Shown here piece by piece: positions 1-7,841 of a stretch of 32,533 nt of DNA. The notes under the pieces are model-generated. The model saw only the letters and a list, made by a program, of their open reading frames with translations. It did no database searches and had not been told where the DNA came from. Origin of the DNA: Defluviitaleaceae bacterium. GTDB lineage: Bacteria > Bacillota > Clostridia > Lachnospirales > UBA5962. Positions within the stretch are counted from its first letter, which is position 1; the number at the start of each line of letters is the position of its first letter. The stretch is from assembly GCA_009778165.1 (NCBI GenBank), contig WRKF01000174.1:1-32533 (forward strand), read 5' to 3'. The position numbers were made by a program, and so were the translations under genes.

Positions 1-690
1 TGCCATCCCAATCTCCTCCTGTTCCTCACAAATATTTGTGATTATTTCCTTATCCTCAATATCTTTTCCCGTGATAACTGCAAGCCATTTTGCAAGCATG
101 GAATCTTGCGTTTCACCTTTTCCGATACCGCCTGTTTCGTTGATGGTTTTTACAAATTTTTTAATGTCGATATAGTGAAGTTCTAAAGCGTCCGAAAAAT
201 TTGTTTTATCATCTATATCCATAATCTTGCAACACTTATGGATTTTTTGACTTTCATCATCGTCCATTGAGCCGTTTACAAAAGCTACACAAATAACCGG
301 CGGCTGTGTGGAATATTTTTCGCCTTCCTTTATTTCTTCGCCGTAAGTCCTCGCCCATGAGCGTATGGTTTTATATTTAAGGTCGTCTATATCGTAAAGG
401 TGCATTTCTATTAGTATTATCGAACCATCATCAATTTGCGCCCTTATATCCAATACAGACAATTTATCATCTTTTGAGTGTTTTTCCAAGTAAGGATTTA
501 CAACCGTGAGAGATTTTATTTTGCGTGGAAATTTTTTGTTAGCAAATATGGCATTAAGCAAGGAAATCAAAAACAAGGTATCGCCCGAACCAAAAATCAG
601 CTTAAAAACATAGTCCACACGCAAGTCCATTAGTTTGGAAAAGTCAATTATCAAAGACCGGTGCCTATTTTTGCTCTTTGTGTTTCCCAT
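1..690 (-). CDS. Rpn/PDDEXK_2-family putative nuclease (partial, 3' end outside window)
   Basis: The reading frame runs leftward from an ATG at 690 and is open for 230 codons to the window edge, so the C-terminus is missing. A G-rich ribosome binding site (AGGGGGG) lies about 10 nt upstream of this ATG. Residues 21-35 (MDLRVDYVFKLIFGS) match the usual opening of PDDEXK_2/Rpn proteins. The nuclease core is visible as D81 in VLDIRAQ and E95 in LIEMHL. Family members (recombination-promoting nucleases, often annotated as putative transposases) cleave DNA and occur in many divergent copies in clostridia. The usual E-x-Q/K is E-M-H here, which may affect catalysis. The family call is fairly sure; activity is inferred. 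Confidence 0.8.
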   Translation of the reverse strand, partial: MGNTKSKNRHRSLIIDFSKLMDLRVDYVFKLIFGSGDTLFLISLLNAIFANKKFPRKIKSLTVVNPYLEKHSKDDKLSVLDIRAQIDDGSIILIEMHLYDIDDLKYKTIRSWARTYGEEIKEGEKYSTQPPVICVAFVNGSMDDDESQKIHKCCKIMDIDDKTNFSDALELHYIDIKKFVKTINETGGIGKGETQDSMLAKWLAVITGKDIEDKEIITNICEEQEEIGMA

Positions 691-740
691 CTTAGTTTAC
701 CGCCCCCCTTTCAGATTTGGCTTGCGGAATTTTTTAATCC

Positions 741-768
741 CACTACATTCATTACACTACATTCATTA
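741..768. repeat. Two tandem copies of a 14-bp repeat
   Basis: CACTACATTCATTA occurs twice in exact head-to-tail order (741-754 and 755-768). The second copy runs into the -10 box of the Rpn-gene promoter, so the repeat covers the expected transcription start. It could be an operator pair or slippage; the sequence does not decide. Confidence 0.6.
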
Positions 769-793
769 TATGATACTTTGTTCGATTTTTCAA
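765..793 (-). promoter_or_regulatory. Promoter of the Rpn-type gene
   Basis: On the minus strand TTGAAA (788-793) and TATAAT (765-770) are separated by 17 nt and point at the gene starting at 690. This is a near-consensus sigma-A promoter with a roughly 70-nt leader. Confidence 0.6.
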
Positions 794-923
794 GACTGTT
801 TACAAATTTTGTTTTATGTGGTACAATACATTTTGTAGCGTTATAACATTAGTAACGTTAATAGTCGGTATGGTTGTTTCAGTTGAAAATTTGTCGACGT
901 TTTTTAGCTGAAGATATTCCGTG

Positions 924-953
924 TTGGCTCTAAGTAACTACAATAACTATATT
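924..953 (+). promoter_or_regulatory. Candidate promoter of the TPP-riboswitch operon
   Basis: TTGGCT (924-929) and TATATT (948-953) are 18 nt apart and end about 11 nt before the riboswitch aptamer. Both boxes deviate from consensus, so position is the main support. Confidence 0.4.
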
Positions 954-963
954 AACTATATTT

Positions 964-1046
964 TCGGGAGCTTGTGATAACAGGCTGAGAGGAAGAGCAA
1001 AAACTCTTCGACCGTACCTGATTTGGATAATGCCAACGTAGGGATT
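964..1046 (+). ncRNA. TPP riboswitch (THI element)
   Basis: Conserved aptamer blocks are present in order: CGGGAGC, then AGGCTGAGAGG, then GACCGTACCTGATTTGGATAATGCCAACGTAGGGA (1010-1044). These are the thiamine pyrophosphate-binding core sequences of the THI element. A strong terminator follows at 1082-1116, so ligand binding should stop transcription before the transporter genes. The operon downstream encodes thiamine/HMP-type uptake proteins, which fits. Confidence 0.95.
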
Positions 1047-1060
1047 ATATTCGCTTTTTA

Positions 1061-1078
1061 GCTTTTTAGCCAAAAAGC
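1061..1078 (+). other. Hairpin between TPP aptamer and terminator
   Basis: GCTTTTT and AAAAAGC can form a 7-bp stem around a 4-nt loop between the aptamer and the terminator. It is a candidate part of the expression platform. No T-run follows. Confidence 0.4.
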
Positions 1079-1081
1079 ACA

Positions 1082-1116
1082 ATAACTCCATGTTATGGCA
1101 TGGGGTATTTTTTTTT
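1082..1116 (+). terminator. Rho-independent terminator of the TPP riboswitch
   Basis: ATAACTCCATG pairs with CATGGGGTAT (one bulged A and one T-G pair) around a 6-nt loop. Nine T residues follow directly (1108-1116). It lies between the aptamer and the first gene, as in transcription-terminating TPP switches. Confidence 0.85.
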
Positions 1117-1202
1117 AGCATCAAACAAAATCAATCAAATCAATCAAATCTAACAAATTTTTGGTTACCGAGTTGGGTATATTACTGAAAGGCGGGTATA
1201 TT

Positions 1203-1508
1203 ATGAGCAACCACAAATGCAGTATAGCGATACAAATATTGCCCATGGGCGATGGTGAAATAAGTGTAGGTATTGTAACCAAAATAATAGAATACATACA
1301 AGCCTGTGGACTAACATATGAAGTGGGACCTTTTGAAACCACAATAGAGGGTGAACTTGAAGAGCTGATGGAAATCGTAAAAACTTGCCAAACTTTAGCT
1401 ATAAAAGAAGGTGCAAGCAATGTAATGTCCTATGTTAAAATCTTTTATAACCCCGGGGGGGTGTTAACAATTGAAGAAAAGACAAAAAAGTTTAGAACAA
1501 CACCGTAA
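1203..1508 (+). CDS. Thiamine-binding protein of the MTH1187/YkoF-like family
   Basis: The protein has 101 residues from an ATG at 1203, preceded by AAGGCGGG; a start further upstream would lie in leader RNA. The sequence (IAIQILPMG at the N-terminus, VGPFETTIEGELEELMEIV in the middle, and a C-terminal conserved NVMSYVKIF) matches the small ferredoxin-like-fold MTH1187/YqgV family. Relatives such as YkoF bind thiamine or its pyrimidine part. It is cytoplasmic, with no signal peptide. Its position directly after a TPP riboswitch and overlapping the permease gene (1471-1508) supports a role with thiamine or precursor uptake, as ligand buffer or transporter accessory. The exact ligand is inferred. 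Confidence 0.8.
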   Translation: MSNHKCSIAIQILPMGDGEISVGIVTKIIEYIQACGLTYEVGPFETTIEGELEELMEIVKTCQTLAIKEGASNVMSYVKIFYNPGGVLTIEEKTKKFRTTP

Positions 1509-2253
1509 ACCCATAACTACATTTAATATTCCTTCCATGTGGTTAATTTTTGGTGTGGTGGCATTGTGGCAGGCAGTTTCGTTATTTGGGATTGTTGATG
1601 CTTTTGTGCTGCCACCCCCCACTTCCGTTATTAACGCGCTTATAAACGACATGGAGCTATTGTTTTACCACGGTCGTTACACTTTGTTTAACGCAATGTT
1701 GGGGTTGTTTATCAGCATTGTATTGGGTTGCTTTACCGCCATTGTTATGGATAGATTTGCGTGGTTTAGCAGAGCTTTTTACCCCATCTTGGTACTTAGC
1801 CAAACTGTGCCGTATATTGCAATCGCACCTCTTTTGGTGCTGTGGTTTGGCCACGGCTCAACATCACAGCTCATACTAATCACTTTGGTGTGCTTTTTTC
1901 CCGTTACCGTCGGCATGTACGACGGTCTTAGTAATATAAAAGAAGAGTATTTATGGGTTCTTAGTGTAATGGGAGGCACTTACACAAAAGGGCTTGTTTT
2001 TGTGAAAATCCCCCTTGCCGCACCAAGTTTTTTTTCCGGTGCAAAAATTGCGACCACATACTGCTTTGTGGGTGCCGTTATTGCGGAATGGTTGGGTGGC
2101 ACAAGAGGGTTGGGGGTATATATGACCCGAGTGCGCCGAACGTTTGAGTTCGACAAAATGTTTGCTGTTATTTTTGTAATAGTTTTCATCAGTATTGTTG
2201 CGATCGGGGTTTTAAAACTTATAGAAAGAAAGGTGATAAAAGATGTTATATAG
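1471..2253 (+). CDS. thiX: ABC transporter permease, ThiX-like (thiamine precursor uptake)
   Basis: The protein has 260 residues and about six hydrophobic segments, of the binding-protein-dependent permease type (SsuC/ThiX/TauC group). The cytoplasmic coupling loop shows the EAA-type pattern around residues 165-195 (LWVLSVMGGTYTKGLVFVKIPLAAPSFF is the stretch at about 162-189). A TTG start at 1471 is chosen because GGGGGGGTG lies just upstream; the next ATG would remove 21 residues. The gene overlaps the preceding one by 38 nt and the next by 11 nt, so all three are probably translated together. The family transports varied substrates; the TPP riboswitch and the ThiY-like neighbour point to HMP-type pyrimidine. 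No ATPase gene accompanies it. Confidence 0.85.
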   Translation: MKKRQKSLEQHRKPITTFNIPSMWLIFGVVALWQAVSLFGIVDAFVLPPPTSVINALINDMELLFYHGRYTLFNAMLGLFISIVLGCFTAIVMDRFAWFSRAFYPILVLSQTVPYIAIAPLLVLWFGHGSTSQLILITLVCFFPVTVGMYDGLSNIKEEYLWVLSVMGGTYTKGLVFVKIPLAAPSFFSGAKIATTYCFVGAVIAEWLGGTRGLGVYMTRVRRTFEFDKMFAVIFVIVFISIVAIGVLKLIERKVIKDVI

Positions 2254-3202
2254 ATTCTTCGGTATATTGGTTTTGGGATTTGTTGTTGCTGCTTGTGCTA
2301 CACCAAATACAGACAATTACCTTGAAAATGTGGTTCTTGTGCTAGACTGGACTCCCAACACAAACCACACCGGTTTTTTTGTTGCAATTGATCGAGGCTA
2401 TTTTGAAGCCGAAGGGTTGGCTGTAGAAGTGATACAGCCCTTTGAAGATGGCTCAATCACCCTTGTTGCTGCGGGACACGCTCAGTTTGGCATATCTTTT
2501 CAAGAAGAGGTGGTAGTTGCGGCAAACGCATCTGTACCACTGCCTGTTGTTGCCATTGCCGCACTTGTACAAGACAACACCAGCGGTGTATTATCTCTTG
2601 CAGAGCATGGTATAACGTCCTTTGCAGAGCTAGAGGGACGTACTTTTGGTAGTTGGATGATCCCCATATACGACGAAATTATCCGCGAAGCCATTCGTAT
2701 GGACGGTGGCAACCCCGACCTCGTGGAGTTTGTGCCTAACATGGCTCTGGACACAATAACCGCAATAACTTTGGAGTTCGATGCCACATGGGTTTTTGAA
2801 GGCTGGGACAGGGTAATCGCCGATATGCAAGGCATAGCCACAAATTTTTTAGCTCTTAGGGATATAAGCCCTATATTTAACTATTACACTCCCGTGTTAA
2901 TAACCCACACAGGCAGTGTTCACGACCCGACAACCCAAGCGTTTTTGCGAGCAAGCCGACGTGGTTTCGAGTTTGCACAAAACAACCCGACAGAGGCAGC
3001 TCATATACTGCATAACCACGCCCCGGAAATGGATATAGACATATTGCTAGCATCTCAGCAGTTTTTGAGCCAAGTCTATTTTCACGACACCTGGGGCTAC
3101 ATAAACGAAGAGCGTTGGATGGGGTTCTTTAATTGGATGCAAGAAAATGGCTTTATAGCCGAAGACGCAGAAAACAGTGGTTTTTATATGACCGATTTTT
3201 AG
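2243..3202 (+). CDS. thiY: ThiY-like substrate-binding lipoprotein (NMT1/THI5 family)
   Basis: The protein has 319 residues. It begins with a short lipoprotein signal ending in the lipobox VVAAC, so Cys18 is the predicted lipidated residue. The mature part opens with VLVLDWTPNTNHTGFFVAIDRGYFEAEG, spanning about residues 31-58, which is the hallmark of NMT1/THI5-like periplasmic-type binding proteins for pyrimidine precursors of thiamine. Length is normal. The ATG at 2243 lies inside the end of the permease gene. It should bind its ligand outside the membrane and hand it to the permease at 1471. The call rests on the motif plus the TPP riboswitch. Confidence 0.87.
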   Translation: MLYRFFGILVLGFVVAACATPNTDNYLENVVLVLDWTPNTNHTGFFVAIDRGYFEAEGLAVEVIQPFEDGSITLVAAGHAQFGISFQEEVVVAANASVPLPVVAIAALVQDNTSGVLSLAEHGITSFAELEGRTFGSWMIPIYDEIIREAIRMDGGNPDLVEFVPNMALDTITAITLEFDATWVFEGWDRVIADMQGIATNFLALRDISPIFNYYTPVLITHTGSVHDPTTQAFLRASRRGFEFAQNNPTEAAHILHNHAPEMDIDILLASQQFLSQVYFHDTWGYINEERWMGFFNWMQENGFIAEDAENSGFYMTDF

Positions 3203-3223
3203 GTTAAAGTGTTATAAATTGCC

Positions 3224-3346
3224 GGTTGTGTCATGAACCAAAATGGGGTCAAGGGGTTAGCCCTTGCGGGGCGGGCTGGTCGCAATCTACGATTGTTGCT
3301 CGCCCATGCAACCTTGGGCAGCACCCCACGGTTTTATGACACAACC
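3224..3346. repeat. Hairpin element with 11-bp terminal inverted repeats, probable bidirectional terminator
   Basis: GGTTGTGTCAT (3224-3234) is perfectly complementary to ATGACACAACC (3336-3346). Inside are further complementary blocks: AATGGGGT with ACCCCAC, and a CAAT/ATTG stem near 3284-3296. The right-hand 24 nt (3323-3346) recur in inverted orientation at 7850-7873. The element fills the gap between the convergent thiY and ABC exporter genes. A transcription-terminator role is likely by position; a small mobile repeat is the alternative. Confidence 0.7.
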
Positions 3347-3357
3347 AAATCACTCTT

Positions 3358-5046
3358 TCACTGCATTTTACCATTCTCCAGTCTTACCACAATATCTGCG
3401 TCAGCCACACTTTCCAAATTGTGCGTGCTGATTAAAATGGTGTGAGTTTTCCTAAGAGATTTTATTGTGTTTAGTATTTGCTTTTCTGTTTCTTTATCTA
3501 AAGATGCGGTTATTTCGTCAAAAACCAGGACAGGAGCTTTTTTGATAAGGGCTCGTGCTATAGCGACACGTTGCTTTTCTCCTCCGGATAGACCGTCGCC
3601 TTTTTCGCCGCACAGTGTGTCATATTTTTCCGGTAGGTTTTCAATAAAGTCGTGTGCCAATGCAGCCTTTGCTGCCTCTACAATATCTTCATCTTTTATT
3701 TTTTCATCGGAAGCTCCCATGGCTCCCATGGAAATATTCTCTTTAACGCTAATATTAAACAAATTGCAGTTTTGATCTACATATGCAAAATGCTTACGCC
3801 AGCTTTTTGTGCTAACATCGTTAAAAGAGATGTCCCCCAACGTAATCCCCAAATCTTCCCTTTCATACATACCAATGATTGTACGCAACAATGTGGATTT
3901 TCCGCTACCCGAATCCCCGACAAATGCCACCATTTGGTTCTCTCTGATATCTAAGTTTATATTTTGCAAAGCTGCGGCTTCTGTATCGGCATAATAAAAG
4001 TTGAGATTTTTTATACGAATGTCATAACCTTTAGCTACAGCATCAGTTTTTGTTTTTTGGGGATTATTTTTTTCTGCTTCTAAAACAGCAAAAACACGTT
4101 TTGCTCCTGCAATATGCGGTTGCAAACGGGCATATATCTCACCCAAACTTGATATAGAATGTGTTAAAGTAGAGCTCATGGTAAAAACAAAAGCTACAGT
4201 GGCAAAATCTATGTATCCATTAGCGGCAAGCCAGCTACCAAAACCAAATACTGTCATTATAGTGAGCCAACCTTGAACAGTGTTAAAAATATTTTGCCCC
4301 ATGCGTATTATCCCCTCTTTAAAGTTAAGGGTTTGAATACGGCTGTTATCAGTATCAAATGCAACCAAAGTTTGCGGTTGCATGTTATAAGCCCTTATTG
4401 CAATTGCACCGGCAAATATATTGCTTGTAGATTTTACAGCATGTTCATTGGCTTCCAAAGTTTTTTTGCCAATTGTTGCTAGGGGTTCAGTATAGCGATT
4501 CTGCATAAAAAAGCCTAAAATACCCACTACTATACAGGCTATACCCAATCGCCAATCTGCAATAAATATGGCTATAGAAGAACCTACAATAGCAAAAACG
4601 GCGGATATAAGGCGCATTAACGCCGTTTCAAACACTCCCAAAGCAGCATCGGCATCTGTGTTAAGAGAGGCGATTCCTTCTCCGCTATGAGCAGAATCTT
4701 CCGGGCTAATTTTTACAAATAAACGAAAAAGACGCTTTTTTAGATCCAGTGTGGCACGTTCAATAACTATAATATTTATATATATCCCAACAATTAATAC
4801 AGCAATAAAAATACCTATCATGGTGGCTAATGTGATGCCTGCTGATACAACAGCATCTGAATTTTGTGATATGATTGCCGCCATCAGATTTTCGGAAAAA
4901 ATGGCAATTATAAGAGGAAATACAAACCCCTGGGAGCTGTAAATAATTTGGCTTATCGCATATCCAAACTTATATGGTTTCATGAAGGTAAACATTTTAA
5001 AAAAATATCTGTTATCGCCTTCTGTAAGTTTTTTAAAAAGATTCAT
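3358..5046 (-). CDS. ABC exporter half-transporter, subunit 2 of a heterodimer
   Basis: The protein has 562 residues: an N-terminal six-helix exporter membrane domain (about 20-310) and a C-terminal ATPase domain. Walker A is GDSGSGKST (near residue 377), the signature is LSGGEKQR, Walker B is VLVFDEITASLD with the catalytic Glu intact, and the switch His lies in ISTHNL. The start at 5046 (MNLFKK) is preferred: it follows the stop of the upstream gene by one nucleotide and has AGGCAAGGTG upstream. An earlier in-frame ATG at 5091 would overlap that gene. With its neighbour it should form a heterodimeric exporter for a drug, lipid or peptide. The substrate is not evident from sequence. Confidence 0.88.
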   Translation of the reverse strand: MNLFKKLTEGDNRYFFKMFTFMKPYKFGYAISQIIYSSQGFVFPLIIAIFSENLMAAIISQNSDAVVSAGITLATMIGIFIAVLIVGIYINIIVIERATLDLKKRLFRLFVKISPEDSAHSGEGIASLNTDADAALGVFETALMRLISAVFAIVGSSIAIFIADWRLGIACIVVGILGFFMQNRYTEPLATIGKKTLEANEHAVKSTSNIFAGAIAIRAYNMQPQTLVAFDTDNSRIQTLNFKEGIIRMGQNIFNTVQGWLTIMTVFGFGSWLAANGYIDFATVAFVFTMSSTLTHSISSLGEIYARLQPHIAGAKRVFAVLEAEKNNPQKTKTDAVAKGYDIRIKNLNFYYADTEAAALQNINLDIRENQMVAFVGDSGSGKSTLLRTIIGMYEREDLGITLGDISFNDVSTKSWRKHFAYVDQNCNLFNISVKENISMGAMGASDEKIKDEDIVEAAKAALAHDFIENLPEKYDTLCGEKGDGLSGGEKQRVAIARALIKKAPVLVFDEITASLDKETEKQILNTIKSLRKTHTILISTHNLESVADADIVVRLENGKMQ

Positions 5047-5047
5047 A

Positions 5048-6754
5048 TTACGCACCTTGCCTTTCTTCGTAAAATTTCCTATAAATCTCACTATTTTTGA
5101 TTAGCTCTCCGTGGCTGCCAATAGCACAAACCTTGCCTTTATCCATCACTATAATTGTATCGCAAACAGCTATTGCACTATGGCGGTGTGCCACCATTAT
5201 TACAGTTTTTTTCGATTGTTTGAAGGTGTCTAAAACTGTGCTTTCTGTTTCGAGGTCTAATGCAGACGTGGCTTCGTCAAGCAAGATAATGGGTGCGTTT
5301 TTGTATAAAGCTCTTGCTATTGCTATACGCTGACGCTGTCCTCCGGAAATATTGTCAGCACCTTCTTTTAATGTGCTGGAAAATTTGTCCGGCAAACTAT
5401 TGATAAAATCAAGTATATGGGCGTTAGAGCAGGCTTTTTCAAGGCGGGGCATATCGGTTATTTCTGCCTCCAATGTTATATTCTGACCAATACTTTCGGG
5501 GAAAAGGAAAGTGTTTTGCGGCACGTATGAGAAAAATTCACGCATTTGTGCTTTTTTTGTTTTTGTATCACCATTTATGCTAATACTTCCCTCCGTTGGC
5601 TCATATAACCCAAGTAATATTTTAAGTAATGTAGACTTTCCTGAACCGCTACTACCCACAATTGCAATTTTGCTACCGGCAGGTATGTTAAAACTTATAT
5701 CAGTTAGAGCCGGTTCACCGCTTTCTCCGTAAGCAAAACTCACATTTTCAAACTTGACGCAAACATCGGAAACGCTAGAATAATCAGCGGTGTCCATCTC
5801 CTCTAATGGTTTTGCGGTGGCATCATTAAAACGCTGTGCACTACCTGCCCACCGCCGCAGCTCTCCCAGGCTTTGACCCAAGGTGGAAACAGTAGCCAAA
5901 ATAATCGTCATTGTCGTAACAAAAGCGACAAATTCCGCGAGGGTTATATTGCCGTCAATAACAGATATTGCAAACACAGAAAAAACAACGATTACAGGCA
6001 CAAACAACAAAAATGAAGACAACGCAATCATGACCGCCAGCACTTTTGCTATTCTTAAAATAATTGCAAAATATTTGTTGTAAGCCGTCAAATAGCGTTC
6101 TTCTAAAACACCTTCCAATGAATATGCGGTTATGGTAGATAGGTTTTGAAGGGAATCGTTAAAAATGGCGTTATACTTCGCTTTTTCTTCGGAAGATTTA
6201 ACCGAAAGTTTTTGGATTGGTGCAGATATGAGAGCCAAAAGAAGCATTACAACCACCGCTCCAATAAATAAAAACAATGTAAAGAGAGGGCTGATTAACA
6301 ACATAAAACTAAGCGCGCCAATAAAACTTATGATATTGGTTACTAAACCTAATATGCCGGAGGATACAAAAGTCCTCGTTTGTGGAATGTCGTTTGAAAA
6401 AATAGATAAATTTTCGCCGCTGGCAGATTTTTCGACTTCTGCAAAAGGTACTTTCAAAAAGTAGTTAATAAAAGAATGGCGTAGTTTGTAACCTGCATTG
6501 GCGGAAAATCGAGCCATAAAAAAATCGGCTGCAGCACTTGCCAATATTCTTACAAAAAAAATGGCTGTAACGATTCCTAAAAGCCAAACAATAAGATCTG
6601 TCTGTCCATCTACCGCTGCTTGGCTCACATCTCCAAGAAAGCGGTTAGAAACAATTAGCCCAAAAATGCCAATAATGGCAGCTACTATATAAAACAGCAT
6701 AAAACCACGGTAGCGCAACTGGGCTTTTTTTAGGGTAGTGAAAAGTGTTTTCAT
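5048..6754 (-). CDS. ABC exporter half-transporter, subunit 1 of a heterodimer
   Basis: The protein has 568 residues with the same architecture as its partner: transmembrane domain at about 15-300, then the ATPase. Walker A is GSSGSGKST (near residue 367), the signature is ISGGQRQR, Walker B is IILLDEATSALD, and the switch His lies in VAHRHS. Both subunits keep a full set of catalytic motifs, so there is no obviously degenerate site as in some heterodimers. The ATG at 6754 is preceded by AAAGGAAT. It is first in a two-gene operon with its own promoter at 6831-6859. No dedicated regulator or peptide substrate gene was seen nearby. Confidence 0.88.
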   Translation of the reverse strand: MKTLFTTLKKAQLRYRGFMLFYIVAAIIGIFGLIVSNRFLGDVSQAAVDGQTDLIVWLLGIVTAIFFVRILASAAADFFMARFSANAGYKLRHSFINYFLKVPFAEVEKSASGENLSIFSNDIPQTRTFVSSGILGLVTNIISFIGALSFMLLISPLFTLFLFIGAVVVMLLLALISAPIQKLSVKSSEEKAKYNAIFNDSLQNLSTITAYSLEGVLEERYLTAYNKYFAIILRIAKVLAVMIALSSFLLFVPVIVVFSVFAISVIDGNITLAEFVAFVTTMTIILATVSTLGQSLGELRRWAGSAQRFNDATAKPLEEMDTADYSSVSDVCVKFENVSFAYGESGEPALTDISFNIPAGSKIAIVGSSGSGKSTLLKILLGLYEPTEGSISINGDTKTKKAQMREFFSYVPQNTFLFPESIGQNITLEAEITDMPRLEKACSNAHILDFINSLPDKFSSTLKEGADNISGGQRQRIAIARALYKNAPIILLDEATSALDLETESTVLDTFKQSKKTVIMVAHRHSAIAVCDTIIVMDKGKVCAIGSHGELIKNSEIYRKFYEERQGA

Positions 6755-6792
6755 TCTATAATTCCTTTCTTTTTGTAATCTTATGAAATTAC

Positions 6793-6821
6793 ATTTGGAT
6801 GTTATTTGGAGTTTATTTGGA
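6793..6821. repeat. Three phased ATTTGGA repeats (TCCAAAT in the mRNA sense)
   Basis: ATTTGGA occurs at 6793-6799, 6804-6810 and 6815-6821, with an exact 11-bp period, close to one helical turn. The array lies in the leader of the ABC exporter operon, between its -10 box and its start codon. It could be a regulator-binding array. Confidence 0.6.
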
Positions 6822-6830
6822 AGCCATTAT

Positions 6831-6859
6831 AGTATACATTATATTTTTGGGCATGTCAA
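6831..6859 (-). promoter_or_regulatory. Promoter of the ABC exporter operon
   Basis: On the minus strand a perfect TTGACA (6854-6859) and TATACT (6831-6836) are separated by 17 nt, about 75 nt upstream of the start codon at 6754. Confidence 0.75.
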
Positions 6860-6909
6860 GCCTGCCCGATTTCCAGGGAAAACGTATGAAACATGCGTTT
6901 GGCGTGGTC

Positions 6910-6938
6910 TTGACTTTTCTATAAATGTACGATATAAT
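6910..6938 (+). promoter_or_regulatory. Promoter of the FMN riboswitch-ribU unit
   Basis: TTGACT (6910-6915) and TATAAT (6933-6938) are 17 nt apart and end 12 nt before the first conserved riboswitch block. It is a near-consensus vegetative promoter, divergent from the ABC exporter promoter. Confidence 0.8.
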
Positions 6939-6948
6939 GCTTTCGTAT

Positions 6949-7100
6949 AACTTCAGGGCAGGGTGAAACTCCCGACCGGCGGTAACAGTCCGCGACCATC
7001 TTAATCTACGTTATATGCCTTATATTAAGATGCCGATTCGGTGCAATTCCGAAACCGACAGTGAAGCGTATTAAACGCTAAGTCTGGATGGAAGAAGATG
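6949..7100 (+). ncRNA. FMN riboswitch (RFN element)
   Basis: The conserved blocks are present in order: CTTCAGGGCAGGGTGAAA, then CCGACCGGCGGTA, then AGTCCGCGA. A variable stem follows (CATCTTAA with TTAAGATG), then GATTCGGTGCAATTCCG, AAACCGACAGT and AGTCTGGATGGAAGAAG. This is the FMN-sensing aptamer. Together with the terminator at 7131-7163 it should repress ribU when FMN is plentiful. Confidence 0.97.
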
Positions 7101-7130
7101 ATACGCATCTTCGTGCAGTTTGACTGCTTT

Positions 7131-7163
7131 GCCCTGTTCATCTATGGATACAGGGTTTTTTTT
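7131..7163 (+). terminator. Rho-independent terminator of the FMN riboswitch
   Basis: CCCTGT (7132-7137) pairs with ACAGGG (7150-7155) and is followed by eight T residues. It lies between the aptamer and the ribU ribosome binding site. A second GGCCCTG at 7164-7170 could compete for pairing. Confidence 0.8.
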
Positions 7164-7188
7164 GGCCCTGAAAAAGGAGAACAGATTT

Positions 7189-7803
7189 ATGGAGACAAAA
7201 AAAATGGCAACAGTAGTAATGATAAGAGCGGCTCTACTGGGTTCGTTAGGTGCGGTGCTAATGCAATTCAGCGTATCCATACCTATATTCCCCGGCTTTT
7301 TATCATTAGATGTAAGCGATCTGCCGGCATTAATAGGTGCCATTACTACAGGGCCGATAACGGCTTTGCTTGCAACTTTTGTTAAAAATGTGGTGGATCC
7401 AATCATTTTTGGTACTAACACAGGTGGTATCGGGAATTTCGCAAACTTTATGATGGGTTCTGCCCTCGTGGTTCCAATAGGGATTATATACCAAAAAAGA
7501 AAAACGCCGGGAGGCTATTTTTTAGGCGGTATAGTGGGCATACTTGCGATGGTTGTGGTGGCAGCTCTCACAAACTATTTTATACTTATCCCCTTATTCT
7601 CAACACTGTTTATGCCAATGGAAACCATTATCGCAATCGCTAATGCAATAAACAGCAATGTTACCGATATATTTACTTTAATAATTTTAGCAATAGTACC
7701 CTTTAACCTATTAAAGGGCAGTATAGTGGTTGCATTGGGATATGCAATTTACAGAGCATTAAAACCGGCATTACAGCAACTACAAATAAGGCGTAATGCG
7801 TAG
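7189..7803 (+). CDS. ribU: Riboflavin ECF transporter S component RibU
   Basis: The protein has 204 residues and about six hydrophobic segments, typical in length and pattern for RibU-type ECF substrate-binding membrane proteins. The N-terminal part (MIRAALLGSLGAVLMQF, then IPIFPGFLSLDVSDLPALIG) carries the family pattern. The start at 7189 follows AAAAAGGAGA by a normal distance; an upstream in-frame start would fall in the riboswitch terminator. It captures riboflavin in the membrane and needs the shared ECF T and A subunits, which must be encoded elsewhere. The FMN riboswitch directly upstream gives very strong support. Confidence 0.95.
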   Translation: METKKMATVVMIRAALLGSLGAVLMQFSVSIPIFPGFLSLDVSDLPALIGAITTGPITALLATFVKNVVDPIIFGTNTGGIGNFANFMMGSALVVPIGIIYQKRKTPGGYFLGGIVGILAMVVVAALTNYFILIPLFSTLFMPMETIIAIANAINSNVTDIFTLIILAIVPFNLLKGSIVVALGYAIYRALKPALQQLQIRRNA

Positions 7804-7841
7804 TTTAAGCTCCTTCCCTATATAATCACTTATAATTACTC

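Noticed and set aside
635-846. Plus-strand frames overlapping the Rpn gene start and promoter
   Set aside because: They lie antisense to the Rpn gene and its promoter, have no ribosome binding site and read as hydrophobic noise.
930-1124. Minus-strand reading frame through the TPP riboswitch
   Set aside because: It is antisense to a clear aptamer and terminator and has no family resemblance.
2500-2841. Minus-strand frame of 113 codons inside thiY
   Set aside because: It is a shadow of the lipoprotein gene, with no start signal or recognisable domain.
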